Positions 39,902 to 52,235 of a stretch of 64,000 nucleotides of DNA are shown piece by piece. Origin of the DNA: Tomocerus qinae. Taxonomy: Eukaryota > Arthropoda > Collembola > Entomobryomorpha > Tomoceridae. The notes below the pieces were generated by a model. The model was given only the letters and a program-made list of their open reading frames with translations, ran no database searches and had not been told where the DNA came from. The translations under genes and the position numbers were made by a program. The stretch covers positions 18,923,001-18,987,000 of the forward strand of contig CM034550.1 in assembly GCA_020055645.1 (NCBI GenBank), written 5' to 3'. Numbering within the stretch: position 1 is the first letter of the stretch; every line of letters begins with the position of its first letter.

Positions 39902-42900
39902 ATGTCTGAAATGGAAGCTGTAAATTCTTTCAACGCGGAGGTATTTGCTGAAGTGTCCATATAGTTTTGTACATTTTTACAATATTTCTGACCATTATAA
40001 CAACAATTTTCTGTGTTTTGTCATTACAGCTTCAGTCATTATATGATGTTAAACCTCCGATTTCCAAGGGTAAAATGACTGCAATTACCCGTGCAGCTTT
40101 AAAAGCTGTCAAACTCTACAAGCATGCTGTTCAGAGTGTAGAAAAGTTTATTCAAAAGGTAATTTATATGAATTTTCTTATACAATATTAAACTACAAAT
40201 TTTTTGATACAAAATTCATAAAAATAATGTTATATTAAATGATTATTATAAAGACTTGACAATATTTTTGAATCTATTGTAGTGCAAACCTGAATACAAA
40301 ATACCTGGTTTGTATGTCATCGACTCTATAATACGGCAGTCAAGGCACCAGTTTGGACCGGAGAAAGACGTTTTTGCCACTAGATTTGCCAGGAATATAC
40401 AAACTACTTTTGTGCATTTATATAAGTGTCCTGACGAAGACAAGGTAGTTACATAGATGCAATTAACATTATTGTAAATTAGTAAAGCATTATTTTGAGG
40501 AACAATTTAATGAAATAACTTATTCTAATGTAGGCGAAAGTGATCCGTGTTCTCAACTTGTGGCAAAAAAACCGGATATTCAGTCCGGAAGTAATTCAAC
40601 CTCTCTTTGACTTGGCGGATCCAAATAATCCAATATGGGAGACGGTTCAGCAGTCCATGATGGAGTATCCTACTGGAGGTTCTGGAAATAACTCGTCAAG
40701 TAATGGAAACGCTCTTCAAAGTTCCAATAATGTAGGCAATTCTACTAGTCTAGGATCCAGTAAAATTAACGACAGTGGCGGTTTTCTCCCTCCAGTTCAT
40801 TTCAAGAAAGAACTTTTAGATTACGACTACGATGAAGAAGAGGACATGGACGGGGCTGGTCATCCTCCTCCACCTAATAACTATCAGCACCAACAGAATT
40901 CATCGATGGGAGGCGGGGGCCATGAAATGAACCACAATCCTCTGGCTGGGTTTGATGCGCTGGGCAGCATATTGACTAATCCGGAAGTTCTGAGACAACT
41001 GCAAACTCTTCAGGAACAAATGGCAGCTGCTGCACAGCAACAACAGCAACAAATGGCATATCTGAATCCAGAACAAGAGAGACAACGAAAGCTAGCAGAA
41101 TTAAACAAGCAAGAAGCAGCCTTTGACCAGAGACTCGCTCAGACTGTTGCTGTAAGTAGCGATATTTCTATTTCATGGATTTTCGGCAGTAATTTCATAA
41201 TTATGGGTATCATCTTTAATGATAGAATAATTTTCAGCGCCTTCCATTTGCTGTTGATTGTGATCTACCGTTTCCTGAGTCATCTGGAGCTGATGGCAAA
41301 CGATCACCAAGGAAGGATGGTAGTAGTTCATCTGGATTTATGCAGTCATCGGGCAGTGTGGACCAAAATTCGAATCAGTTATCAAATAATCAAAATTCAG
41401 GGGTTCTTCTTCCACCTCCGTTTTTTCAGCAATTGAGCGGGGGAGAGCATGGCCAGCAACAAGGAGTGCCTTCGCACCATGAACAAAATCAGCACCAGCA
41501 AAATCAACAAAATATTATGGGTGTTCAGCAACAAAGCAACCCATTCGGAATACCTCTCACTTTTCCAGTGCAGGGGGTTCCACCTGCCTTTCCTCAGCAA
41601 GATATTCAGATGCCACAGGTATGTAGTAACATTAACAATGTTAAAGATTCTCTCCCCGATATTAGTTAAATATTTGATTTGATATTTACGTTTGTTTTTG
41701 CAGAATATGGGGTTATTTAATCCCCAAATGGTGTTAGACGGAATGAATAGACCGTTCTCTGGGTTTAGTCAAATGCCTCCTCAGCCTTTCGAGCAAGCAA
41801 ATATTAACAACATCGGTGAAGATAAAGAAAGAGATAGACGTGAACGAGATAGAAGACGAAGGAGGCAAGTTCTCAAAAATTATAATAAAATCAATACTTA
41901 ATTGGGACTCCCAATTTGGGAGACATTTAGACGGCAATATTATTTGTGTTTTGACGGTATTTTTAATGTGAGGTATTGTTTAAAGGTCCAGATCAAATGA
42001 GAGAAAAAATAGATCTCGGTCAAGAAGTAGAACACCTTCAAAGTCAAGAAGAAAATCACGCTCGAATTCGAGGAATAGAAATAGGAAGCGATATAAGTGA
42101 GTTAATAATTATAATATAAAAAATCGGTATTTGGTATTTGATTAGTAGTATTTTTGAGAACATCATCTTTACTATTGTATTCGTAGTAAAGTAACTGCGT
42201 CTAATGGCGAATTTTTTTCATAGGTCCCGATCGCGATCTCGAGATAGAAAAGAAGAGCGGGAGAAGGAGAAGGAGAGGCAGCGGAAAGGGTTATCTCAGA
42301 TTAAAAGGGAGCATTTATCGGTATGCACTACTACTTTGTGGGTCGGCCACTTGTCCAAGTTAGTTTCCCAAGAAGAAATCTCAGACACATTCGGATCCTA
42401 CGGAGATATTGTTTCTATCGATGTAATACCGCCTAGAGGTTGTGCTTTCGTTGTAATGAATCGTCGTCAAGATGCATGTAGGGCTTTGGATCGGTTAAAA
42501 AATACTAAGCTTCAAGGAAAAACTATTACAGTGAGTTCTACAATTTTATGAATATGATGTAATGTGTCTCGTGAAGCATAAATGCAAATGTAATTAATGA
42601 TATATTTTATGATTTAGTTGGCTTGGGCCCCAGGAAAAGGAGTCAAAGGTCGAGACTGGAAAGACTACTGGGAAGTTGAGGCTGGCGTTTCATATATCCC
42701 TTGGGCAAAATTGAAATTCGATACTAATATTGACGAATTTGAAGATGGTGGATGTATCGATGAGGATACTCTTCCAGAATTCCTTAAAAGTAAATAAATC
42801 TAAATAAACCCAGTTTCTTGTATTTATCCTATTGTATCTATAAAAAGCATTTTTCATGTTTAACAGACCGGCCGAAGCCACCAGAGCCTATACAAGAAAA

Positions 42901-45900
42901 GGCGCCTCCGTTGCCATCCCCTACAGAAGAAGTTCCTGATACCCCAACAGTTGATACATCTGCCTCATCAGCTACACAGCCACAGCCGCCTGCTTCAGCC
43001 CTATTGCCTACGCCAGGTATTCCGTCATTATTGGGTCCTCCCCCTGTACCAGAACCTGTTGTTTCAAGTTCAGGAGACACTGACAGTCGTCCTGAAGTTG
43101 CTGCACTGGCTCATAGTGCAACAAGTAACGCAATGGGACCTGGTCCAGCTATGAATCCTGGATCGTTTCCAATGCCACGTAAGAAGAAATCAGTTTTATT
43201 TTTTACTGCATCAAACTTACCAAATAATATTTTGTTTCCTTATTTGAGATTTATATAAAACAAAAAAAATCACATTTTTCCATATTTTCATTTTGATGCT
43301 CAAATGGATTTTTTACAGCTCCAGTGGGTATGATGGGTGTTCCTCCAATGGGAATGAATATGATGGTTCCTCCACCACTCATGGGTACGTCAATATTGGA
43401 AAATATATTCGGCGTCTTCATATTTCACTCAAAATCTCTCACAAAAATCTAGCAGTAATAAAGGGCTTTTACTTGCAGGAACAAATATGCAGGGCTTCCA
43501 GGGATTGGGAAGCATGCCCAATTTACCAAATATGCCAATGTTAGGAATGCTGGGAGGAAATTTAAACGTAGGCAATCAAGGAATGGTTCCACCTCCTATG
43601 GGCGCGCCTGGACTTTTGGGTGATATGCCAAATAACATGTCAACAATTCTGGCTGTTGCGAAAGTACAGCAACAGTTGCAGTTAAACAATAGTCTCAATA
43701 TTCATTCCAATGATGATACAGAGAGATTAAATGAAGAAGATCGAAAGAGACGTGCTGAAAGAAGAGACAACAGAATTAAGTAAGGCTTTTTTCTCAATCC
43801 AAGTACAACCATTTGACAAGGGTTTGAACTTAGACGTCAGAAACTAAAATGTGGTATTTCCTCCAGAAAACGTAGCCGATTTGATGATGTGGAAGACAGG
43901 CGGTCACCTGCCCCTCTCACGGATATCGACAATCGTAATTCGCCAGTTCACAATAATGTAAGTCTATCTGTGTTGTATATTATGCATAATTTATTACTAT
44001 ATAGATAATTGAACACAAGCTATACCGTGCATTTCATTTCACCGTGAATTTAATGTGTACTTTTTATTTCTAAATAGGATCGTTCCTCCAAAGACGACCG
44101 GCCTTTGTTTGAACGACTGAAAAGTCTTGCTGAAGGTATGCTTCTATTTGTAACATATTTTTGTTGTCTCTTGACTTCACTAATTGTTTGAAATTTGAAT
44201 TTAAAGCAGGGTACGGATTTGGAGGGGCTAACAACGATCAGCCGGTCAATATGAATAATTTAAATAATAGTCTGCTAGGGGCACCTATAGGCCCAGTAGG
44301 AGCAGGGCCTAGAGCCCCTGGGCCAATGGAGAGGATGCCTAATCCTCACGGATTTCCTCAGCCTTTACTCCCTAGTAAGAGAATTTGCCTATGTACTGTT
44401 TACTGATTTGTTTGACATTAAAAATCTAATAATATTTAATATTTTCCATTGTTGTAGTGGGTCCAGGTCACGGCCCAGGTCATGGTCCAGGATCAGGTCC
44501 AGGTAATCAATTTGGTCCAAGACTGCCTTTTATTGGAGAAAGACCTCAAGGCCTTGCAGGTCCAGGACCTCGTCCTTGGTTCGACAACAACAATGTGCAG
44601 AACCCTTTTATCAATCCTAATCCTTTCGCCGGAAATCCGTTTATTCAGACGAATCTCAGTGAAAATCCGTTTGATATGGGTGGACCAGGGCCAGTTCGCC
44701 CTGGAGATGCCGGTCATCCAGGAGGAAACAACGGGCCAGGGCCAGGGCCTGGGCCTGGGCCTGGGCCTGGGCCTGGACCTGGTCAGTTTTTTGGTCGAGA
44801 CATGGGTAATTTTGGAAACCGAGGGGGAGGAAGAGGAGGACATCACCACCATCCTCCAGGGCCTCAAGGACAGGACGAAGGAGAGTTTTGGGGAAGAGGA
44901 GGGCGTGGTGGAGGACGAGGAAGAGGTGGGCGTGGTTCTGGCGGCGGGGGAAATTGGCGAGGGAGATGGGAAGAAGAAGAACCGCAATGGGAGCGAGAAA
45001 ATGATCAAAATTGTGGGGGAAATGGTCCAGACGGAAGAGACAGGGACAACAACAGAGGATTCAGAGGAGGTCGTGGGGGAAGAGGAGGACGAGACAATTG
45101 GCAACCACGGGACAGAGAAAGGAATGAACGTGAAGGAAGAGAACGCGAGCGGGACCGGGAACATGGACGAGATAGGGAAAGAGGTCGGGAGAGAGACAAG
45201 AGTAGGGATAAAAATGATCGAAATCGCGACCGTGAGCGGGACAGAGATCGATCTGGAAGAGAGCGAGGTCGGGACAGGGACAGACGTGATAGACGACGGT
45301 CTACCGAAGAACCAGAGAGAAGGGAGCGAGATCACAGAAATAGCAATAGTATTCATGAACCACCGCCGACTATTGATTTGGCCGACGAGAATTGGGACGA
45401 AGGTGAGGAAGAACAGTCAACTAATACTCGTCAAGAAATAAATGCTGATGGTTCTCCACCTTCAAATTCACAACCTTTGCATGATAACGAGCATGATGAA
45501 GTCAATATCGACCAAACAGATTCAAATGTGGAGCAGCATAATGAAAATGCAGACTACGACTACCATGCAGAGGAGAACGAAGAGTCAGCACAAGAAAATC
45601 CACAGGATGATTACCCGAATTCCGAATATCAAGACAACACGAATAAGAACGATTTGGAGGAAGACTATAATGAGAATAGCGGCTATGAGCGAACTGAGAA
45701 TGAAGGTGGCAACGAAGAAAATTACGACGAAGGGAACGACGAAGAAAATTACCCAGAAGAGTCGGAACATATTGAACATAGAAATGTAGAAGAGCCCCCT
45801 TTTTCACATGTTCCCCAAAAGGAAACGTATATGGAGTCTGAAGAAGTGAATTATAATACTACTAATTCAAATAGGAGTCCTCCGAACCAATTCGAGGATG

Positions 45901-46073
45901 GTTATGAAAACCCAAAAGAATATGTTAACGAAAATGTGCTTACAAGAAGAGAGAGTGTACATTTAGAGAGTACAGAAACAGAAAGTCAGAAAGAGCCCTG
46001 CGCGGACTTAACAGATAGTGTACAATTGGACAAAGAAACTAATGATAACGTAATTATTAATTCTAATGAATAA
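39902..46073 (+). CDS. SCAF4/SCAF8-type SR-related CTD-associated factor
   Basis: Sixteen coding exons: 39902-39940, 40030-40158, 40283-40444, 40534-41151, 41238-41618, 41704-41864, 41986-42096, 42224-42530, 42618-42789, 42867-43178, 43319-43384, 43479-43779, 43867-43957, 44078-44135, 44210-44374 and 44458-46073, giving 1562 residues. In vertebrates SCAF4 and SCAF8 bind the phosphorylated RNA polymerase II tail and prevent early polyadenylation. The order here matches: CID (about 3-135), Gln/Asn-rich linker, RS/RE-rich stretch (about 480-565), RRM (about 568-640, starting TTLWVGHL) followed by the conserved GRDWKDYWEVEAGVSYIPW block, Pro/Met/Gly-rich region, GP repeat, RGG box, RE/RD repeats, and an acidic Asn/Glu-rich tail of about 230 residues. 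The start ATG at 39902 lies in a CAAAATG context. The intron after 41864 uses GC-AG splicing. Arthropods usually have one orthologue of both vertebrate genes. Confidence 0.95.
44733..44782 (+). repeat. In-frame GGNCCN hexamer repeat (Gly-Pro)
   Basis: About eight tandem hexamers of the type GGGCCT/GGGCCA encode alternating Gly-Pro inside the last SCAF exon. Several central units are identical, which suggests recent slippage and possible length polymorphism. Confidence 0.8.
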
Positions 46074-46196
46074 TAATAATTAATTAATGTATTCGTATTA
46101 GGTATGATTAATTATTAAATGCTCACATTTAGCAGATATGTAGTAGTGGAATTGATAACATTTGTTCAACACCCACATTTAAAGTTTTTCATAAAA

Positions 46197-46202
46197 AATA
46201 AA
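46197..46202 (+). terminator. Probable polyadenylation signal of the SCAF gene
   Basis: AATAAA lies about 125 nt after the SCAF stop codon, the first canonical hexamer downstream on this strand. Confidence 0.55.
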
Positions 46203-49200
46203 ATGTAAGTAGTGCTCCCAAGCACTATTTAAAGATTTACAGTAAATTCTTACTTTCCGTATTATTCACCCCTTTCATATACATTTATAATTACTATACT
46301 ATACATCACTTGCTTCTATGATACCAATCAATTACTACATTTCAGCGCGTAGCTTATTACTTGTCGTTTCATAATAATTTAATATAGGTATGTAGTTTTA
46401 GTACCAATTGTAGATACGTAATTATATAGTAGATTGTTATTAGAATTTTAATAGCTTATCAGTTAATTGTGCATTATTATTATTAACTTTTAAAAAACTT
46501 TGTCAGATTAAGTGCATAATGCAAAAAAGGGAACTTGATAATAACTTTCCTCATTGTCAGTAACAAAATCTCATTCGATACTTTGTGAATTAAAAAAATG
46601 CGTGTAACTCCATCCATAATGTACGCAGGGTGTACTGAATTGTAAATACAAAATTACTTGAAATATATCTTCCTATAGGCAAATTAGAATTAATACTAAT
46701 ACAGTTTACTTTTGTTAGTTCAGCAATGTATTCTCTAGGGTATGGTAGTATATCAATTAGTAAATACTAAAGTAGTATTTTCCCATAAGGCTCACCTATC
46801 TGTAGTAATTTCCTGTCACAAGGATGAAAGAATATCTGCCGGGACTGTTACGTGCGCCTTGTCAACTCTCTCTTCCACACGATATGGAATGTGGAGAGAT
46901 ACCAGGTACTTCAGTTTATTTTACTACATCATGCTATGCTGCATATCAAGTTGGAAATGCTTTGAAACAAACTGACGCAAAGCAAGATACTCAATTATTC
47001 ACTTAGTACCATTAAGCTAGGAAACTTTTGCGAATCATTCTGCGAATATATCAGTACTATTCCTGGGAATTGAAATTTTGGCAGCCAGTATCTATTACAG
47101 GTTCATTTTGTTGCTATATTCTATTTAAATTGTATATATACTTGTTTATATTATATTATATCTACTAGATATCCTGAAATTGTGTGAATTCTATTATTAC
47201 TGCTCCCTAGCTATTCTATCTCCCTATTATGATTGCTTTCAAATAAATGTATTGCAAATTACATAATACCATACTCCTGCACCATTTTGACATTTGGTCC
47301 AATTACTACATCACTAATCAGTACTATTATTTAAAATGCCGTGTAGGAATTAATTAACACACATATTATAGTTTAATCAACAAAGGATAGATGCATAATC
47401 AGTAAATCGCCTCTAGCAAGGTCTTAATGACCTTTAGATGGATTTGGAAGCAACTAATGTTAATTAGGGTCTTGGTGAGAATTTGAACTTTTCGTAACTA
47501 ATATATGCATAACGGACATCTTAGAATAATTGTAATAGGAGTACATTGAATTCTGACCTTATACAATGTAATTTGTAACTTGTTTAGTAAAGGTGGACTG
47601 CAGAATTGCATGTGGATATAATAACAGATGACCATCGACCATTATGGTCATTATTGACCTGTTTAATCAATTATTCAGATGAAGGTGCATATTTCTAAGA
47701 ATTTTAACTGTTCATGGGTAAAAAGTAAAGATACTGTGATCTACATATAGTAAATACTACGAAAAAGATATTTAGTCAGGTGTAATGTGTAAAGGGCAGG
47801 ATTTTGACTTCTCTTTGCATTTACAATGACTGTAAGGGATTCAAGCCTTTTGTATGTGATGATAAGAACTATGTACAGGAAACCAATTGTATAAGTCAAA
47901 TCAGATAAGATTCATAATGACCATGATGATTCATAATGCGGTGGTTTGTGTTTCTTCTACTTTACATGTAATCTTATACAGACAGTGAAATAGACCCAAT
48001 GGATTTGGTTTGGGGTGGATTAGTACCATACAACTAATTAGATGTATGTTTATCAATTCAGATAAATTAACGAATTTTTACAGTTTTATCTGGATTTATT
48101 GACATAGCGAGTGCTGTTTGACCACAAGGGTATCATCAGATGACACAAACTCAAAAAATCAGCACGGGGTAAGATAACTCTTAACAGCATAACCTTTACT
48201 CTTTTACATTTCTGTCTACCCTTAATATTTGTATGCGTCCATGCAAGAAAACTTTCTATATGTAGTTGACATAATTAATTATCCAATTCTTGATGTTACC
48301 ATACATGTAATCAATGTGCAATATTAGCACTAGCATGACATTTACACGTCAACCATCATGTAATGTGATTCTACAATAATTTGTTGAAGAGCATAGGCTA
48401 ATTGGTAATAATATTCGGTTTGCATGATAAATTAATGGTAATTTTAGGGAACTGTGTGTTCGTACTAATTAATATGGCAATCCAACCTCCTTAGGCTCAT
48501 AATATTCATTACAAATACATAATCGTAATGATTGAACGCATATCAGTCTGTAGGAAGCACTATGAGTGATACGATATCTTAATTTACTGCATTATAAAAG
48601 CAAGATAGGCTTAATATTGGTAGACTCATGCACTTCATAGATAGGAAGCCAAGGTAAACTGTTCAGCCTTATAAACTCAAACTTTACGTATCTTATGTCA
48701 ATACAATATCATATGCTTATGAACAGTGAAACACAATTCTAGATGAAATGCAAGAACTGTCACTTCACTTGACAAATAAATCACTGACATTTGATTAACG
48801 ACGGTGATTTTCATTCTGTCCGAATATTTTCCTCTACCAGCATACGAACTTTGTAAACCCTTTTCAACTCTTCTTTCCTACTTACTATTGCTGAATTGTA
48901 CAACGTTGAGACTAAGAATCTTTCAGCTACATAATGAGACAAAATTCAAATGTATAAAACATCGACCATGATCGTGAGATACATAAAACTCTTAATTTTA
49001 GATACATAATTAACTTTCATGAAAATGAAGCTACAATCTGAAGTATTTTTTACATCACATTGTTTCAAAAACAATAGAAAACCTTTCCAAGTGTTTTCCA
49101 AGAGAATAGAACCGAAAGTTCCATTCTGACAGAGTAGAATTGTATAATCATTACTCACATTTGCACTACAATAGAACCGTCTTGGCAATAGTTTTGAAAT

Positions 49201-50040
49201 ATGGACGGAGACGACGCTTTTTCAAGGGAATATTCTAGTTCAATACTTCATGTAGTTGATGGAGGTACAATAAAAATCCAATGTTTACAAATTGGAGGGT
49301 ACAGCTATAGTATACTGGAATCTAACGTGACTTATAATGGTATCCCTATTCATTCAATCAGAAAGAATATGGTTTGCAACACTGTCTCATGTTTAAAATT
49401 AAGTTTATGACTGCTAAGAATTCCTGATTATTAACTTACAGTCTTTTGAAATTGATTTCAATAAACACTGAAACTTCGATACTAACCTTGTAGTTGCAAA
49501 ATAATAAAATTCGGACAGTCTGGTAAAAATTTTGTATTTAACTCATAGCTTACAAAGTACAAACTGCAAAACCAGGTACGTAAAAACATCACCTATAACT
49601 GACGCTAATAAATTGGTAGCTATTTCAGTAATTAAATGTTTCTGGAACTGCTGCCAATTATCAACATGCAAATGTTATCTGTACACATTAACATGTTTTA
49701 TTTATGCATAGCTCGGTGTGACCTTGACTATAGGAATTAAGATACAGCGGTATATATACAGTGATGATATCCCGATAGAAAGGAAACAGATTCTGAGGAG
49801 AAGATTGGAAATGTAAAGTCAGTTAAGTAGGTAAAGGAGGATATAGGGATTTTGGTATAAATCGTTGACAGTATAGATCTGTTTATGAGACATAGGCGAT
49901 AAGATTTAGCATAAGGTACAATATATTATAATTCGTGGAAGGGAATGTTGGAATCTATTGTACTAAAAAGTCCAGTAGTAGTGTTAATAAGAATATAGGT
50001 CTGTGTGTAGGTTGGCGTATGTATTTGTGTTGGTGAGGAC
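46203..50040. other. Intergenic region between SCAF and SamDC
   Basis: No gene recognised in about 3.8 kb of AT-rich sequence. An ATG-initiated 69-codon frame at 49201-49410 has balanced composition but no recognisable family, and a stop lies immediately upstream. It is most likely chance. Confidence 0.4.
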
Positions 50041-50203
50041 TCGGCTGGAGTCAGACAGGTTCGTGTAAGAAAGATTCCTACATAGGTTACGTCACGTTGC
50101 ATGTAAGTAACGTCTCCTAGAGAATACATAGCTCACGACAGTCTCGACGTACGTAGCGTAGGTCTGTAATAATTTGTACAGTGTACGTACGTGTAAGTCG
50201 TGG
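50041..50203 (+). promoter_or_regulatory. Putative SamDC promoter with a CRE-like site
   Basis: This is one of the few CG-dinucleotide-rich stretches in the window. It contains TTACGTCA (50087-50094), a full CREB/ATF-type site, and several ACGTACG words (for example 50148-50155 and 50184-50191). It lies just upstream of a donor-ended exon that fits a SamDC leader. Promoter function is inferred from composition and position. Confidence 0.4.
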
Positions 50204-50563
50204 ATGGTAAGGCCGAGCAAGAGGAAAGGGAGTTTAGTGCCGCGCAGACAGCCAATACGAACTGTAGTGCTTTGCTCTTTTCCACTACTAGAATACTACA
50301 ACAACCCGGGATTCTCCAGTTCCATTCGGACAGGCGCTCCTACCCCACATTCCCTCTCTCACTCTCTCTCTCTCTTAGCGCATTTCTCGGAGAAGACGAA
50401 AGTCACCGAAACAAGAGTTCTGCACATGCTGCTCCGCAAAATCCACTCCAGAATTTGCAATTTTTAGTCCACTCAATTGAAACTCAGGGAATTTCTTCGG
50501 ATAGAGGAATTGGGTGCGTCTCTCTCTCTCTTCTGTGATACTACTTATAAGTTATAGATACAG
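50204..50563 (+). promoter_or_regulatory. Probable non-coding leader exon of SamDC with a long uORF
   Basis: The segment ends in a consensus donor (ACAG|GTAAGC, exon end 50563), and the next good acceptor is at 52190-52191, just before the SamDC start. An ATG at 50204 opens an 87-codon frame that stops at 50465-50467; an internal in-frame ATG at 50426 would give a 13-residue peptide. Two CT-microsatellites (about 50340-50377 and 50519-50532) lie inside. Vertebrate AMD1 mRNA carries a short uORF that represses translation when polyamines are high, so a leader uORF is expected, but these peptides do not resemble that one. A real small protein cannot be excluded. Confidence 0.35.
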
Positions 50564-52191
50564 GTAAGCGGAATTTATTATATATCTACTATACTTGTAA
50601 CATCAGAGACAAGGTTCTTTGCTCTACTGCATATCTCGACTTGACTCTTCCGCACTTACTTTCTATTAGTTTCCATGTTCCAACAAAGTAGTACAGCCCT
50701 TGTTTCTCTTCTCAACTACTTACTTCCATGTACAAGTGCAATATTACTATTATGTAAGTGACACAATCCCTCCGTCTACGTCTCCTACTCACTCACATCT
50801 TATTTATTATTTTACACAAAGTTTCTTCAACTACTTCTACACTCTCACACAACTATTTATCAACCTTACTTTACACTTAATACATTCTTTTACTCATTCT
50901 TCAACCTACATTCACTTATTTCCATTCTTTACTTTACGCAGTGCTTTTGTCACATTTTTGAGACGGAACACTAAGTATTATAGTGCATACACAACTTCCA
51001 TTTATGAATCTATCTAAAATGAATACGTAAATTATAGCTACTCAAGTAAGTGAAATCCTACAATCATTCATTCATCATACTTCCATTATTTTCTGTCGTT
51101 CTGCATAACTTTCTTTTTATTTCATACTATAGCAGTGTTCCTAATTGAAATTTAGATTTAAGTATCCCCCATATGATATTATAATTACTACATATGATTT
51201 ATATTAATTGAACTAAATAGGTTGAGTTTCCCGAAAGTTTAAATAAAATTTCAATGAGAAATGCATGTATTTGTTGATTGACCTTCCATCAGTCTATAAG
51301 CTAATTTTTTGCTATCGATAAGCACACACAAATATACATCATAACTCTAAGCTTCTTAAAATACTATAGGTAAAGGACTTAATGCAGTTTATTAACTACA
51401 CCTTTCAAATGTCAACTATTTAATGGCAATTTCTTGGTAAAATTAATAAACTGAAGTATGAACTTTGAATATGCAATAGAAATTGGAATTTAATACAAAG
51501 TTAAAATGGCATCTGTATTTTTCCTAGCCATTCATCGCTCAATACTAAACGAAATCTGCAATGAGAATTTTCTGTCATTAAAATAGGAATTTTTACTATG
51601 ACCTAATTACGAAAATTGTCTACGATTTTGTTCAGCTTAAAAATGTCTTGTACTTTAGTAGAGTAGACTATTAATTATGAATTGTTGAAACTTCAGATAT
51701 ACTAAGTAGTAAGTAGTACTATTGCCGGTTAAAATTACTGTAGGTAATTTCTTATGTACAGTGACGTAGGTTAAGCCCGGAGCGTAAACAAAACGTATGA
51801 TTTTCTCGCTATAAATGAGTAAGCGAAACGTTTAGGAGTATCGGCAAACATAGCAGTAGGTAGATATAGAAGAGTATTTACATACGACATCGGCTATAGT
51901 CATAACATTGCTATGCAAAGAATGGAAAAGGTAATCAAGAATCCCACACGTTAATTCAGGTATATCAAAAAGTACTGTAACTGTGTTACTTTTAAGTACC
52001 CATTACGACTAGGACACTTAGCAGTAGGTTTCTATTGATTTTTGAATGGAAAATTGCACATTATGTAGGAAAAGCACTAAAAAGAATCATTATGTTTAAA
52101 TTACAGCTGCAGCTCGATAATCCCGGGACATACCAGTTTTCTAATATTGGTAGCATACTTCGTCTCCTGTTTATCATTTACAATTTTATAG
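50564..52191 (+). other. Inferred leader intron of SamDC
   Basis: If the leader exon above is right, this 1.6-kb stretch is an intron between the donor at 50564 and the pyrimidine-containing acceptor at 52190-52191. No coding frame or repeat of note was seen in it. Confidence 0.3.
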
Positions 52192-52235
52192 TCGCTAGAA
52201 ATACTTGTACAAATTCGGGCAATAAAAAGGAAACC

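Noticed and set aside
44493..45356. Minus-strand open frame of 287 codons inside the SCAF gene
   Set aside because: It mirrors the biased codons of the GP/RGG/RE-rich plus-strand exon, giving Ser/Pro/Arg-rich low complexity, and has no independent family match or splice context.
49201..49410. ATG-initiated 69-codon frame upstream of SamDC
   Set aside because: No signal peptide, family motif or splice partner; one frame of this length is expected by chance in AT-rich DNA of this size.
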